A program made the translations under genes and the position numbers. Below, one piece after another: positions 1 through 7,819 of a DNA stretch of 64,000 bases. This DNA is from Desulforamulus hydrothermalis Lam5 = DSM 18033. GTDB taxonomy: Bacteria > Bacillota > Desulfotomaculia > Desulfotomaculales > Desulfotomaculaceae. Location: assembly GCF_000315365.1 (NCBI RefSeq), contig NZ_CAOS01000001.1:63456-127455 (forward strand), read 5' to 3'. A model generated the notes under the pieces. It was not told where the DNA came from. It saw only the letters and a list, made by a program, of their open reading frames with translations, and made no database searches. Position 1 is the first letter of the stretch, and the number at the start of each line of letters is the position of its first letter.

Positions 1-1
1 C

Positions 2-139
2 AACCGTTCAGAGGATGAAGTATGGCTAATGCCTATTGGGTACCTGCTTGATTTATGGGAGTGCCATAAGCAGTTTTTAGGGCTGGCGAAACCAAAGCGT
101 ATGCTTACCATTGATGATGTGATACCTTACGGAATTTAA
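2..139 (+). CDS. Phage protein upstream of tape measure, C-terminal part
   Basis: The reading frame is open at the left window edge and ends in TAA at 137-139, giving the last 45 residues (…EDEVWLMPIGYLLDLWECHK…IDDVIPYGI). It ends 27 bases before the tape-measure start, the position where siphophages of Firmicutes usually carry a small tail-assembly chaperone or its frameshift partner. That role is inferred from position only; no domain can be recognised in so short a piece. Confidence 0.6.
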   Translation, partial: NRSEDEVWLMPIGYLLDLWECHKQFLGLAKPKRMLTIDDVIPYGI

Positions 140-166
140 AAATTTTGCAGGAAAGGAGGCGGTTAT

Positions 167-2353
167 GTGGCAGACAATTTTGGCCTGAAGATCGGGATTG
201 AAGGCGAAAAGGAATTTAAAAACGCCATTCGTGAGATCAACCAAAGTTTTAAGGTACTGGGTAGCGAAATGAACCTGGTTGCATCTCAGTTCGACAAGCA
301 GGATAAGTCAGTTGAAGCTGTTACTGCAAGAAACAAGGTGCTTAACAAAGAGATCGAATTGCAGAAAGAAAAAATAGCTACTTTGGAGAAAGCGCTTGCC
401 AATGCCGCCTCATCTTTCGGAGAAACCGACAGACGTACTCAGTCGTGGCAAATACAGCTTAATAATGCAAAAGCCGAACTGAACAAAATGGAGCGCGAGC
501 TCGAACAGTCTGCTGAAAGTGCAGACGAGCTTGGGGACGAATTGAAGGAAAGTGGAGACAATGCCGAAAAATCCAGCTCGAAATTTGAGAAGCTGGGCAG
601 CGTTCTTAAAGGTGTTGGCGCGGCTATGGGTGCTGCAGCGGCCGCAGCGGGCGCGGCTGCCATCAAGCTGGGAAAAGAGGTCGTGGAGCAGTTTGGTGAG
701 CTTGAGCAGAACCTTGGCGGTTCTGAAGCTGTGTTTGGAGAATATGCTGCACGTATCCAGAAAACAGGAGAAGAAGCTTACAAGAACCTGGGCTTGTCCC
801 AATCCGAGTACCTTGCCACCGCCAACAAAATGGGCGCACTGTTTCAGGGTGCTGGTGTCGATCAGCAAAAAAGTCTGGAGCTTACTGAGAAGGCCATGCA
901 ACGGGCGGCAGATATGGCTTCGGTTATGGGTATTGACATGCAGACTGCCATGGAATCCATCGCTGGCGCAGCCAAGGGTAACTTTACCATGATGGATAAT
1001 CTGGGTGTCGCCATGAACGCCACTACCATTGAAGCTTATGCTCTTGCAAAAGGGCTGGACTTTGCCTGGAATAGCGCAACCAATGCCGAAAAAGCCGAGA
1101 TCGCCATGCAGATGTTTTTTGAAAAAACCGAACAGTATGCTGGCAACTTCGCAAGAGAGTCTACCCAGACCATCAGCGGTTCCATTGGTCTTTTACAAGC
1201 CTCTCTAAGTTCGTTTATAGCAGGACTTGGCAATGCGAACGCTGATATGACGAACCTAACACAAAATCTTGTGGATGCCTTTCAGGCTGTAGTTAAAAAT
1301 ATCGTACCGGTTTTGGAAAATATAGTGGCTGCTCTGCCGGAGGCAACCGGTGCGATTATCTCAGCAGTCAAAGATCTGCTTCCCGTGCTGTTGCAAACTG
1401 TAACTGAATTGTTCTCTCAGGTGCTTCAAACTCTCTTGAGCCTGCTGCCGGAGCTGATTCCAGCAGCAGTAGATGCGGTCATGACCATTGTCGGAGCACT
1501 CATTGATAACCTGCCTTTACTCATTGATGCAGCGGTGCAGCTAATCACAGCGTTGGTAATGGGGCTTGGAGAAGCATTACCGGAGCTAATTCCAGCAGCG
1601 GTTCAAGCAGTGATCACCATTGTGCAAGGGCTGCTGGATAATATGGACAAAATCCTTGAAGCTGCTTTTACATTGATTCAGGGACTGGCGCAGGGACTTT
1701 TAAATGCATTGCCAGAACTAATTGAAGCACTGCCGAGGATAATTACAACAATCATTGACTTTGTGACGAACAATATGCCGAAGATCATAGAATTGGGAAT
1801 TACGCTTATCGTACAGCTTGCTGCCGGGCTTGTGAAAGCCATTCCAGAACTAGTAAAGTCTTTACCTCAGATTGTTGCGGCTATTATAGAAGGTTTGGGC
1901 AAGGCGGTTGTTTCAGTGGTTGAGATTGGTAAGAACATTGTAAAAGGCATCTGGGAAGGTATTAAAAGCCTTGGTAGCTGGATTAAGGATAAGGTTTCCG
2001 GTTTCTTTTCCGGTATTGTTGATGGAGTAAAGAATTTTCTTGGAATCAGATCTCCGTCCACTGTTTTTGAAGGTATTGGCGGCAATATGGCACTGGGTAT
2101 TGGTGAGGGATTTGACAAGGCTATGGCCAGAGTGGCAGACGATATGCAAAATGCAGTGCCGACAGATTTTAATATATCTCCTGATATTAGTGTAAGTGGA
2201 AGAGGTGGATTTAGCGATTTAGCTTCTGGGCCGCTTGTTGTGGTGCAGCAGATGATTGTTCGTGGTGAAGAAGACATACGTAGGATTTCACAGGAGTTAT
2301 ATAACCTGATGCAGACAGGTTCAAGGGCGCAGGGACGTTTTATAACAGCGTAA
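167..2353 (+). CDS. Phage tail tape measure protein
   Basis: 728-aa protein that would set tail length and line the siphophage tail tube. The start is GTG at 167, with AAGGAGG at 153-159; the ATG two bases upstream is out of frame. Residues about 40-140 are charged heptad-like coiled coil, followed by an Ala-rich segment (about 150-170). The conserved tape-measure block (FGEYAARIQK, SEYLATANKMGALFQG) lies at about 190-230. From about 350 to 600 there are tandem hydrophobic helical repeats built on an LPELIPAAVxAV theme, typical of the membrane-active part of tape measures. The C-terminus contains the FLGIRSPSTVFEGIGGNM motif shared by Firmicute tape-measure proteins. It is followed 13 bases later by the distal tail gene. 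The family call is firm; whether the prophage is functional is doubtful given the damage downstream. Confidence 0.93.
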   Translation: MADNFGLKIGIEGEKEFKNAIREINQSFKVLGSEMNLVASQFDKQDKSVEAVTARNKVLNKEIELQKEKIATLEKALANAASSFGETDRRTQSWQIQLNNAKAELNKMERELEQSAESADELGDELKESGDNAEKSSSKFEKLGSVLKGVGAAMGAAAAAAGAAAIKLGKEVVEQFGELEQNLGGSEAVFGEYAARIQKTGEEAYKNLGLSQSEYLATANKMGALFQGAGVDQQKSLELTEKAMQRAADMASVMGIDMQTAMESIAGAAKGNFTMMDNLGVAMNATTIEAYALAKGLDFAWNSATNAEKAEIAMQMFFEKTEQYAGNFARESTQTISGSIGLLQASLSSFIAGLGNANADMTNLTQNLVDAFQAVVKNIVPVLENIVAALPEATGAIISAVKDLLPVLLQTVTELFSQVLQTLLSLLPELIPAAVDAVMTIVGALIDNLPLLIDAAVQLITALVMGLGEALPELIPAAVQAVITIVQGLLDNMDKILEAAFTLIQGLAQGLLNALPELIEALPRIITTIIDFVTNNMPKIIELGITLIVQLAAGLVKAIPELVKSLPQIVAAIIEGLGKAVVSVVEIGKNIVKGIWEGIKSLGSWIKDKVSGFFSGIVDGVKNFLGIRSPSTVFEGIGGNMALGIGEGFDKAMARVADDMQNAVPTDFNISPDISVSGRGGFSDLASGPLVVVQQMIVRGEEDIRRISQELYNLMQTGSRAQGRFITA

Positions 2354-2366
2354 TGGAGGGAAGCAT

Positions 2367-3140
2367 ATGGGATTTATCTACAATGGAATATCGTCGCAAA
2401 GTATGAAAATACGAGCAAGACTTACCAAATGGCAGGTCTCCCCTGCCCTGCGCAATTCCTTTGAAACTGTGCCGGGCAAAGCAGGTATTGCAGATTTTGG
2501 CTGCGACATATCAGAACGAAACATAATAATTAGCTGTAGTGTGCTTCCCCAGCGCAGTTTTGCTGAGCTTGTATCGGTTCTTGATAATGTTGCAGAATGG
2601 TTAAATCCGGAAAACGGGCTTAAGCAACTTGTTATAGATGATTTGCCCGACCGATATTTCATGGCTCGCTTATCAGAAGCGGTTGACTGTGAGCGGATAT
2701 TGCGGACAGCGGGCAGCTTTGAACTTCGGTTTGTTTGTCCCGACCCGTATGTTTACGCGTTGGAAGATGAGATATTTGTTCTTTCTGAAACAGGTCTGCA
2801 TGAGTTGGAGAGGGTTAAAGGAAATACGGATTCCAATCCGGTTTATCTCTTGAAGGGTTTGATATCAACGTCCTCATCAAGCTATATTTCGCTTATTACA
2901 AACGGCGAGGAATTGCTAATTGTTGGCTCATTATCTGAAGGTGAAACTCTGATTGTCGACTCCGGCATGGTAACAGCTAAGGTTATTGATGAAACAGGCC
3001 GAACCTTGAGAAATGGCCTTCCCAGCTTGCAGGATCTGAATTTTCCGATTCTCAGAAAAGGTGTTAATAATATTGAGATTGCCGCAGAAAACGCGACCTT
3101 TACCGAGTTAAAAATACAGGCAAAAAGCAGATGGAGATAA
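2367..3140 (+). CDS. Phage distal tail (Dit-like) protein
   Basis: 257-aa protein of the siphovirus distal-tail family, which forms the hub connecting the tail tube to the baseplate. The N-terminal half (MGFIYNGISSQSMKIRARLT, then ERNIIISCSVL, LNPENGLKQLVIDDLPDRYF and AGSFELRFVCPDPYVYAL) matches the usual Dit pattern of a beta-rich ring domain ending near a CPDPY-type turn. The C-terminal 110 residues are a beta-rich, lower-identity domain. The gene lies immediately after the tape measure, the canonical order. ATG start with GGAGGG at 2353-2358. Confidence 0.85.
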   Translation: MGFIYNGISSQSMKIRARLTKWQVSPALRNSFETVPGKAGIADFGCDISERNIIISCSVLPQRSFAELVSVLDNVAEWLNPENGLKQLVIDDLPDRYFMARLSEAVDCERILRTAGSFELRFVCPDPYVYALEDEIFVLSETGLHELERVKGNTDSNPVYLLKGLISTSSSSYISLITNGEELLIVGSLSEGETLIVDSGMVTAKVIDETGRTLRNGLPSLQDLNFPILRKGVNNIEIAAENATFTELKIQAKSRWR

Positions 3141-3150
3141 ACGCCGGGGA

Positions 3151-3222
3151 CCCCGCAAAGTCGTAAGACTTTGTGGGGAGAGGAGGAACAACGGATTGGA
3201 GCGAATGTCCGCCGACAGGCGG
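3151..3222. repeat. Two-hairpin intergenic element in the tail module
   Basis: CCCCGCAAAGTC (3151-3162), loop GTAA, then GACTTTGTGGGG (3167-3178) forms a 12-bp stem with one G-U pair. A second small stem, CCGCC-GACA-GGCGG, lies at 3209-3222. Phage tail genes are normally packed tightly, so a 110-base gap filled by two hairpins is unusual and resembles a small repetitive element. It could also simply be a terminator without a T-run or a translation-spacing structure. Confidence 0.45.
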
Positions 3223-3252
3223 GCGTAGCAGAAAGGAGTTTGTGACGACGAT

Positions 3253-3651
3253 ATGGCGATAAAATCAATTCTAACGAGCCAAGAGGATTTTACCGGTGAG
3301 TTTCCTGTAACATCAAGGACGTCTGCTTTATGGCGATTTAATGAAAAAACACCAGACGAAAATCTTCAGCTTATAGACTCATCGGGACATGGCAGACATT
3401 TTACCATCTCCGGCTGGGCAGGGACATCGGCAAACCTTATTGCTGGAAGATTCGGAAGATACTTCAGGCAAAATATTGTTAATCCGACTTCTGAAAAGAC
3501 CCATCTTATAGCAGAAAATGATGGGAGTTTCTTTAGCAATCTGGGCGAAAAGATTGTTGTAGGCGGTTGGATTAATCCTACCACCTATTCGGTCGGCCAG
3601 ACATATATACCCATATTCAATACCCGCCAAGGACCCGGTCAGCCTATAGAT
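3253..3651 (+). pseudogene. Phage LamG-like structural protein, cut by IS21
   Basis: ATG start with AAGGAG at 3235-3240. About 133 codons (MAIKSILTSQEDFTGEFPVT…ALWRFNE…LIDSSGHGRHFTISGWAG…VVGGWINP) resemble the start of a LamG/concanavalin-type domain as found in phage tail-tip and adhesin proteins. The phage frame then runs into the IS21 left end near 3652 and stops inside the element at 3768. No C-terminal part is visible on the far side of the IS, so the rest of the gene is lost or elsewhere. Host-surface (glycan) binding is inferred from the fold type only. Confidence 0.7.
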
Positions 3652-3699
3652 CGTAAAATAGAATTGACCCCTGATCGTCAAATAAAACTGACCCACCAT
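3652..3699. repeat. IS21 left end with two terminal repeats
   Basis: Outer repeat GTAAAATAGAATTGACCC and inner repeat GTCAAATAAAACTGACCCACC-like sequence (split at 3677-3699). They match the right end in inverted orientation with a few mismatches; such multiple repeats are the transposase-binding sites of IS21 elements. Confidence 0.7.
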
Positions 3700-3745
3700 A
3701 TGATAAAATATCCCCCGAAAGGGGGATGCAAAAGAGGTGGTCAGT

Positions 3746-5232
3746 ATGTACAAATGGCAACGTATTAAAGCTCTGTATGCCCAGGGGGTTAGCATCAGAA
3801 AAATAGCCAAAACAGTGGGCGTATCAAGAAACACCGTTAGAAAATACCTAAGAGATGTTAATCCGCCGGAGTTTAAGGCCAGAAAGCATGAAAAACAACT
3901 TGATCAGTACCGTGAAGAAATCCAAACTATGCTCCATAAAGGCTATATTGGTACAAGAATCCACAAAGAATTGGTTCAAAAAGGCTACAAAGGCTCTTTA
4001 TCCAGTGTACACCGTTTCCTGCGAGCCTTTAAAGAAGATGATAAGGCCGATAAATTAGCTACTACCCGTGTTGAAACTGATCCTGGCAGGCAGATGCAGT
4101 ATGATTGGAAGGAGTGGATGCTGCCGGTTGCCGGAAAGCCAGTAAAAATATATATCCATGAAGTAGTCTTATCATGCAGTCGGATGAAACATTATGCCTT
4201 CTCTTTGAGTATAACCACGGCCGACGTAATCCGTGCCCTTGCTGAATCCTTTGATTTTTTTGGCGGGTATGCTCTGGAACTGGTAATGGACAATGCCAAG
4301 CAAATGGTTATTACCCACCGGGGGACGGTATCGTTCGTTACAATGATGATTTTCTAAAGTTCTGTGGTTTATATGGTATCCAGCCATCAGCCTGCGAAAA
4401 GTACCGTGCCAGAACAAAAGGAAAAGTTGAACGTCCGTTTTATTATGTTCAGGAACAACTGCTGCGTGGCCTGGAGGTGGACAGTTTAAGTGATTTTGCC
4501 GTTAAACTTAGAGAATTCCAGGATGAATACAATAAAAGACCCCACAGCACGTTGGGGCGGCCACCGGAGCAAATGTTTGAAGAAGAAAAAGCACACCTGT
4601 TGAAAATACCTTCTATCGAACCGGCTTTATTACAATTTAAAGAACCCAGGAGGGTAAGTAATGATGGCTATATTTCCTATGATGGTAATCTTTATCCCGT
4701 CCCCATGCGCTACTGCACAAAAAGGGTGTGGACAGAGATTATCTATGGACGGCGAATGAAAGTATATGACGAGGCTGGAAAACTGCTGAGTGAGTTTGAT
4801 CTTTACCTGCAGAAACAAGCCAGCCGTCCGGTCCACCCGGAACATGAGGCTATGAATCGTCAATTTCAAGAAAAGAAAACCAGAGTTCGTTCCGCTCTGG
4901 TAGAGAAGTTTATCAGCACTTTTGGCGAAGCTGGCCAGGTTTATCTGGAGGGCCTGCGTAATCAGGCAGGTGCCAACCTCTACTGGCATTTAGCAGAAAT
5001 TATACGCTACCAAAACATATATACCACTGAAGAAATTATTACAGCCATAAAAGAATGTCTGAATATCGGCTCTTTTCACAAAAATAGTATTAAAAGACTA
5101 CTGGAGAAAAAAGAAATTACCCCGCTTTCTTTGGCTGGTTATAACAAGACAAATCTTAATCTGCCATCAATGAAAATTAAACGTGACCTTTCTTATTATG
5201 ACCTGAATGAAAGCGAGGCGGCAATTTCATGA
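3746..5232 (+). pseudogene. istA: IstA transposase, one frameshift
   Basis: DDE transposase of IS21. The N-terminal helix-turn-helix (RIKALYAQGVSIRKIAKTVG) is followed by an RNase H-fold core with acidic residues in QMQYDW and VMDNAKQ and in the KGKVERPF segment, then a beta-barrel C-terminus. ATG 3746 is preceded by GAGGTGG. The frame breaks at about 4319-4325: after …MVITHR the first part reads on to a stop at 4357, while the family sequence (GDGIVRYNDDF…KGKVERPF…) continues in another frame to 5232. One extra G in the run CGGGGGAC would restore a single protein of about 495 aa, the normal IstA length. A read error is plausible given other homopolymer trouble in the window. The stop overlaps the istB start (ATGA). 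Confidence 0.9.
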
Positions 5233-5993
5233 GCAATAAGTTGACCAGTTATTTAGAAAGCCAGATGAAAGCATTAAAACTGAAAGGTGTACTTACACAT
5301 TATCAGGAAATCACGGAAAAGGCAAGTCAAAACAACTTGTCTTATAAAGAATACCTCTCTCTGTTATTCGAAGAGGAATTAAAAAGAAAAAACGAGGGAA
5401 CAATCAGGACTAAAATTAACAAAGCCCGCTTTCCATATATTAAAACATTGGAGGAATTTGACTTTAGCTTTCAGCCTTCACTAAGAGAAAAAGAAATCAT
5501 CAGCTTAAGTTCTTTGGACTTTATTGAGAAAAAGGAAAATGTAATTTTCTTAGGCCCGCCTGGGGTGGGCAAGACCCACCTGTCAGTAGCCCTTGGTATT
5601 AAGGCATGCATGGCCAAATACCGAGTGGTATTTATTACTGCCCAGAAGCTGATGGAAGAATTAATGCTAAGCTCACGGGATGGTAGTCTTATGGACAAGC
5701 TCCTGAGCTATTCCCGGCTTAATCTTTTGATAATAGATGAACTTGGTTATATGCCAGTAAGCAAAGAGCAGGCCGATCTTCTTTTCCGCTTGATCTCCAT
5801 GCGCTATGAGAAGGGAAGTATTATCTTAACCAGCAATTATAACTTTAATGAATGGGGGGAGATATTTTCTGACCAGGTGGTGGCGGCAGCCATAATTGAC
5901 CGACTTGTTCATCATGCCCGGATATTTTATATCAACGGGACAAGCTATAGGCTAAAGGGCAAGCTAAAACCAGAAAACAACCCATTAAAATGA
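5229..5993 (+). CDS. istB: IstB helper ATPase of IS21
   Basis: 254-aa AAA+ ATPase that assists IstA in target selection and strand transfer. Walker A GPPGVGKTH at about residues 109-117, Walker B LLIIDELGY at about 166-174, and the N-terminal IstB region with KLKGVLTHY and KRKNEGTIRTKINKARFP. Full length and intact. It starts four bases before the end of istA (ATGA overlap), so the two are translationally coupled. Confidence 0.95.
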   Translation: MSNKLTSYLESQMKALKLKGVLTHYQEITEKASQNNLSYKEYLSLLFEEELKRKNEGTIRTKINKARFPYIKTLEEFDFSFQPSLREKEIISLSSLDFIEKKENVIFLGPPGVGKTHLSVALGIKACMAKYRVVFITAQKLMEELMLSSRDGSLMDKLLSYSRLNLLIIDELGYMPVSKEQADLLFRLISMRYEKGSIILTSNYNFNEWGEIFSDQVVAAAIIDRLVHHARIFYINGTSYRLKGKLKPENNPLK

Positions 5994-6015
5994 AAGCCCA
6001 TAACCTTTAAATGCT

Positions 6016-6164
6016 AAAATTTTGCCTGCCTTACAGGCGGCAGCAGCCGGTACAATTGATTGAGGCGAGGCGGTTAGCCCAATCATCTCCTCATTGCCTC
6101 GCTCCTGAACCGGCTACTGACGGTACCTGTCATGGCTGAGCGGAAGCGAGCCAGGCAAAATTTT
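6016..6164. repeat. Nested inverted repeats between istB and IS right end
   Basis: AAAATTTTGCCTG (6016-6028) is repeated exactly in inverse at 6152-6164 (CAGGCAAAATTTT). Inside lie further complementary blocks (AGCCGGT with ACCGGCT; GAGGCGAGG with CCTCGC). The whole 149 bases could fold into one long branched hairpin. No gene is present in 5994-6202; this is the non-coding tail of the IS element. Confidence 0.65.
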
Positions 6165-6202
6165 CGCCTCATCCGTGATTGTTTTATTATTTTAGGTATT
6201 CA

Positions 6203-6247
6203 GGTGGGTCAAATTTATTTGCACAAGGTGGGTCAAATCTATTGACA
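6203..6247. repeat. IS21 right end with two terminal repeats
   Basis: Two copies of GGTGGGTCAAAT (6203-6214 and 6228-6239) followed by CTATTGACA, the inverse counterpart of the left end. Repeat spacing is close to that of the left end. Confidence 0.7.
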
Positions 6248-6260
6248 ATCAACAGTATGG

Positions 6261-6343
6261 ATGAACACGACCGAACGCTTTGAAAAAGTTAATATTGACC
6301 GGTTAGTGCCATATGCCCGCAATGCCCGTACCCAAGCGCGGGT
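6261..6343 (+). pseudogene. ParB-like N-terminal fragment
   Basis: The first 25 or so codons (MNTTERFEKVNIDRLVPYAR then NART) are the signature start of phage/plasmid ParB-like nuclease-domain proteins, which would continue with a helix and the GFTNP-type core. Here the similarity stops at about 6340. The frame runs on to 6479 through sequence that makes better sense on the opposite strand. A truncated relic at a recombination joint a few bases outside the IS21 end. Confidence 0.65.
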
Positions 6344-6595
6344 TGACGAATTTTTCACATCCGCGCTCCTTAAGCCATTTCCAGGTCTATCTATACAAAG
6401 CGTCGGCTCCCAAGGGCCTGCCGTCTTTCTGTCTCGCGCTGAGGTAATCGCTGGGCGTGGGCATATCTTCTCCGTATAAATCGGCCGCATCATCAAGGTC
6501 ATCCGCTTCAAGCATTGACTCGGGATGCAGGTCCGGGACTTTTAATATCTTGGCGGCCTTGCCGGCTGGCTGTAAAGATTTTGCCCCCCCAGGCC
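6335..6595 (-). pseudogene. Terminase-small-subunit-like fragment
   Basis: Read on the minus strand from about 6595, one frame gives …AGKAAKILKVPDLHPESM…LYGEDMPTPSDYLSARQK…DALYR, an in-frame TAG, then TWKWLKERGCEKFVNPR. It then ends abruptly at the joint with the ParB-like fragment near 6340. The WLKERGC…VNP part resembles P27-type phage terminase small subunits. Near the 5' end the frame is also broken at a run of seven G (+ strand 6584-6590): the in-frame ATG connects only if one G is dropped. A prophage remnant in opposite orientation to the tail genes; the family assignment is tentative. Confidence 0.45.
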
Positions 6596-6631
6596 ATTAA
6601 ATTTTGCAATTTGTAATCACGTTGTAAAGCA

Positions 6632-6675
6632 ATTCAGTATATTATATTGAATGGTTGCATATGATGCTTTATAAT
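6632..6675 (+). promoter_or_regulatory. Antitoxin promoter with overlapping palindrome
   Basis: -35 TTGAAT (6647-6652), 17-base spacer, -10 TATAAT (6670-6675). An imperfect palindrome (ATTCA-GTATATTATAT-TGAAT, 6632-6652) overlaps the -35 box, the expected placement for autorepression by a RelB/DinJ-type antitoxin. Confidence 0.65.
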
Positions 6676-6699
6676 CAAGGTTAGAGAGGAGCTGATACG

Positions 6700-6969
6700 A
6701 TGGCTAACACCACCAATTTAAACATCCGCATCGACGAGGATTTAAAACGCCAGGCGGACGCTATTTTTTCAGAACTCGGACTCAACATGTCCACGGCGAT
6801 AAATATGTTTCTGCGCTATTCCGTCCGTTACGGCGGCATCCCTTTTGAGCTGCGCGTCGAAAAGCCTAACGCAGAAACTCTGGCGGCCATCGACGATGTT
6901 AACAACAACCGCAATATGAGCAAAACCTTTACCAGCGTCGATGACCTGATGGAGGACTTAAATGCTTAA
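6700..6969 (+). CDS. RelB/DinJ-family antitoxin
   Basis: 89-aa ribbon-helix-helix protein. The N-terminal strand and helices (NLNIRIDEDLKRQADAIFSE, then LGLNMSTAINMFLRY) are the DNA-binding fold, and the C-terminal tail (about 50-89) would wrap the toxin. ATG start with AGAGAGGAG upstream and a recognisable promoter/operator. The toxin gene overlapping its end is truncated, so this is an orphan antitoxin. It may still repress its own promoter or act on a related toxin elsewhere. Confidence 0.9.
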   Translation: MANTTNLNIRIDEDLKRQADAIFSELGLNMSTAINMFLRYSVRYGGIPFELRVEKPNAETLAAIDDVNNNRNMSKTFTSVDDLMEDLNA

Positions 6970-7042
6970 GATCAGATACTCCAGCCGGTTTAAAAGAGAT
7001 TTCAAAACTTGCTCATATATAAAATTGAAAAAGATATTCTAA
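6962..7042 (+). pseudogene. YafQ/RelE-type toxin, N-terminal fragment
   Basis: ATG at 6962 overlaps the antitoxin end by 8 bases, the normal toxin-antitoxin arrangement. The 26 codons (MLKIRYSSRFKRDFKTC…) match the first strand and helix of YafQ-family mRNA interferases and then stop at 7040-7042. The remaining roughly 65 residues, including the catalytic histidines, are missing. Confidence 0.7.
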
Positions 7043-7094
7043 CCCTGACCCTTACACGTACAGGAACCCACAGCGATTTGTTCTGACTAAGATT

Positions 7095-7466
7095 TTATTT
7101 GCGGGAATAGTTTCGTCCCCATCTCCCGCCCTCTTTGGCCGTAACCGCCGAGTGACAGGACTTGCACAGGCTCATCAGGTTCTCCGTCGCGTTGGTACCA
7201 CCTTTGGACAGGGGTACAATATAATGCACTTCCTCCGCCGACGTCAGCCTGCCTTGCTTTTGGCACACCTCGCAGAGCGGGTGCTGGGTAAGAAACCTGT
7301 CACGGACGCGCTTCCAGCTCCTGCCGTAGCGTTTTTTCACGGCCGGGTTCCGCTGGTATTTCTCGTATCTTGCGGCTTCCTGTTTAGCGTGTTCCTCGCA
7401 GAATCTTCCGTTCGTCAGTTTCGGGCAGCCGGGGTGAGAACACGGCCGTTTGGGTTTAAATGGCAT
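7095..7466 (-). CDS. Phage-type HNH nuclease, altered active site
   Basis: 123-aa HNH protein of the kind found beside phage terminase genes, where it helps process packaged DNA. Zinc-type cysteines (CSHPGC, CEEH, CEVC, CKSC) and the block SWKRVRDRFLTQHPLC are present. The core motif reads EEVHYIVPLSKGG…NLMSLCKSCH. The family normally has HH-I-x-PL, and the second, catalytic-type histidine is replaced by Tyr here, so nuclease activity is questionable. Ribosome site GAGGTG precedes the start on the minus strand. It belongs to the prophage remains and, like the terminase scrap, runs opposite to the tail genes. Confidence 0.9.
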   Translation of the reverse strand: MPFKPKRPCSHPGCPKLTNGRFCEEHAKQEAARYEKYQRNPAVKKRYGRSWKRVRDRFLTQHPLCEVCQKQGRLTSAEEVHYIVPLSKGGTNATENLMSLCKSCHSAVTAKEGGRWGRNYSRK

Positions 7467-7607
7467 AGTGCTTCACCTCAATTAGGCATAAAGAAAGCCC
7501 CCGCAGGTTTGTCCCGCGAAGGCTCTTGATACAGCTTTCGATACTATTATTATACATGGTCCTGGATCAAACACTCCCTCATAATTCCCTCATCTATCAA
7601 TATTGAT

Positions 7608-7817
7608 GTGATGCTTGCAAAAAGGAAAATGAGCGTCACAGAACTTGCACAAAAGGTTGGCATAACGATGGCTAATCTTTCTATATTGAAAAACGGCAAG
7701 GCAAGAGCGATTCGGTTTTCCACACTGGAGGGGATTTGCAAGGCTCTGCAATGTCAGCCCGGAGATATTTTGGAATACAAAAATGACGAAGATAATCAGG
7801 AAGAAAGAGAGGTATAA
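7608..7817 (+). CDS. Small XRE/Cro-type HTH regulator
   Basis: 69-aa helix-turn-helix protein (MLAKRKMSVTELAQKVGITM…LSILKNGKARAIRFSTLEGI…) of the YozG-like group that is all DNA-binding domain. GTG 7608 and ATG 7611 are both possible; neither has a good ribosome site. The conserved INIDVM just upstream in frame (7596-7613) suggests that the real start may be a rarer codon near 7584-7602. It lies 2 bases before the next gene, a membrane protein, a pairing often seen for this family. Confidence 0.85.
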   Translation: MMLAKRKMSVTELAQKVGITMANLSILKNGKARAIRFSTLEGICKALQCQPGDILEYKNDEDNQEEREV

Positions 7818-7819
7818 CC

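Larger units (their letters stand above)
3652..6247 (+). mobile_element. IS21-family insertion sequence
   Basis: An element of about 2.6 kb with istA and istB in tandem, bounded by related ends. The left end begins near CGTAAAATAGAATTGACCC (3652) and the right end reads, on the minus strand, TGTCAATAGATTTGACCC (to 6247). Each end carries a second internal copy ending in TGACCCACC. No target-site duplication is obvious, and the flanks do not belong to the same gene (LamG-like protein on the left, ParB-like start on the right). That is consistent with a deletion or rearrangement after insertion. The boundaries are good to a few bases. Confidence 0.88.
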
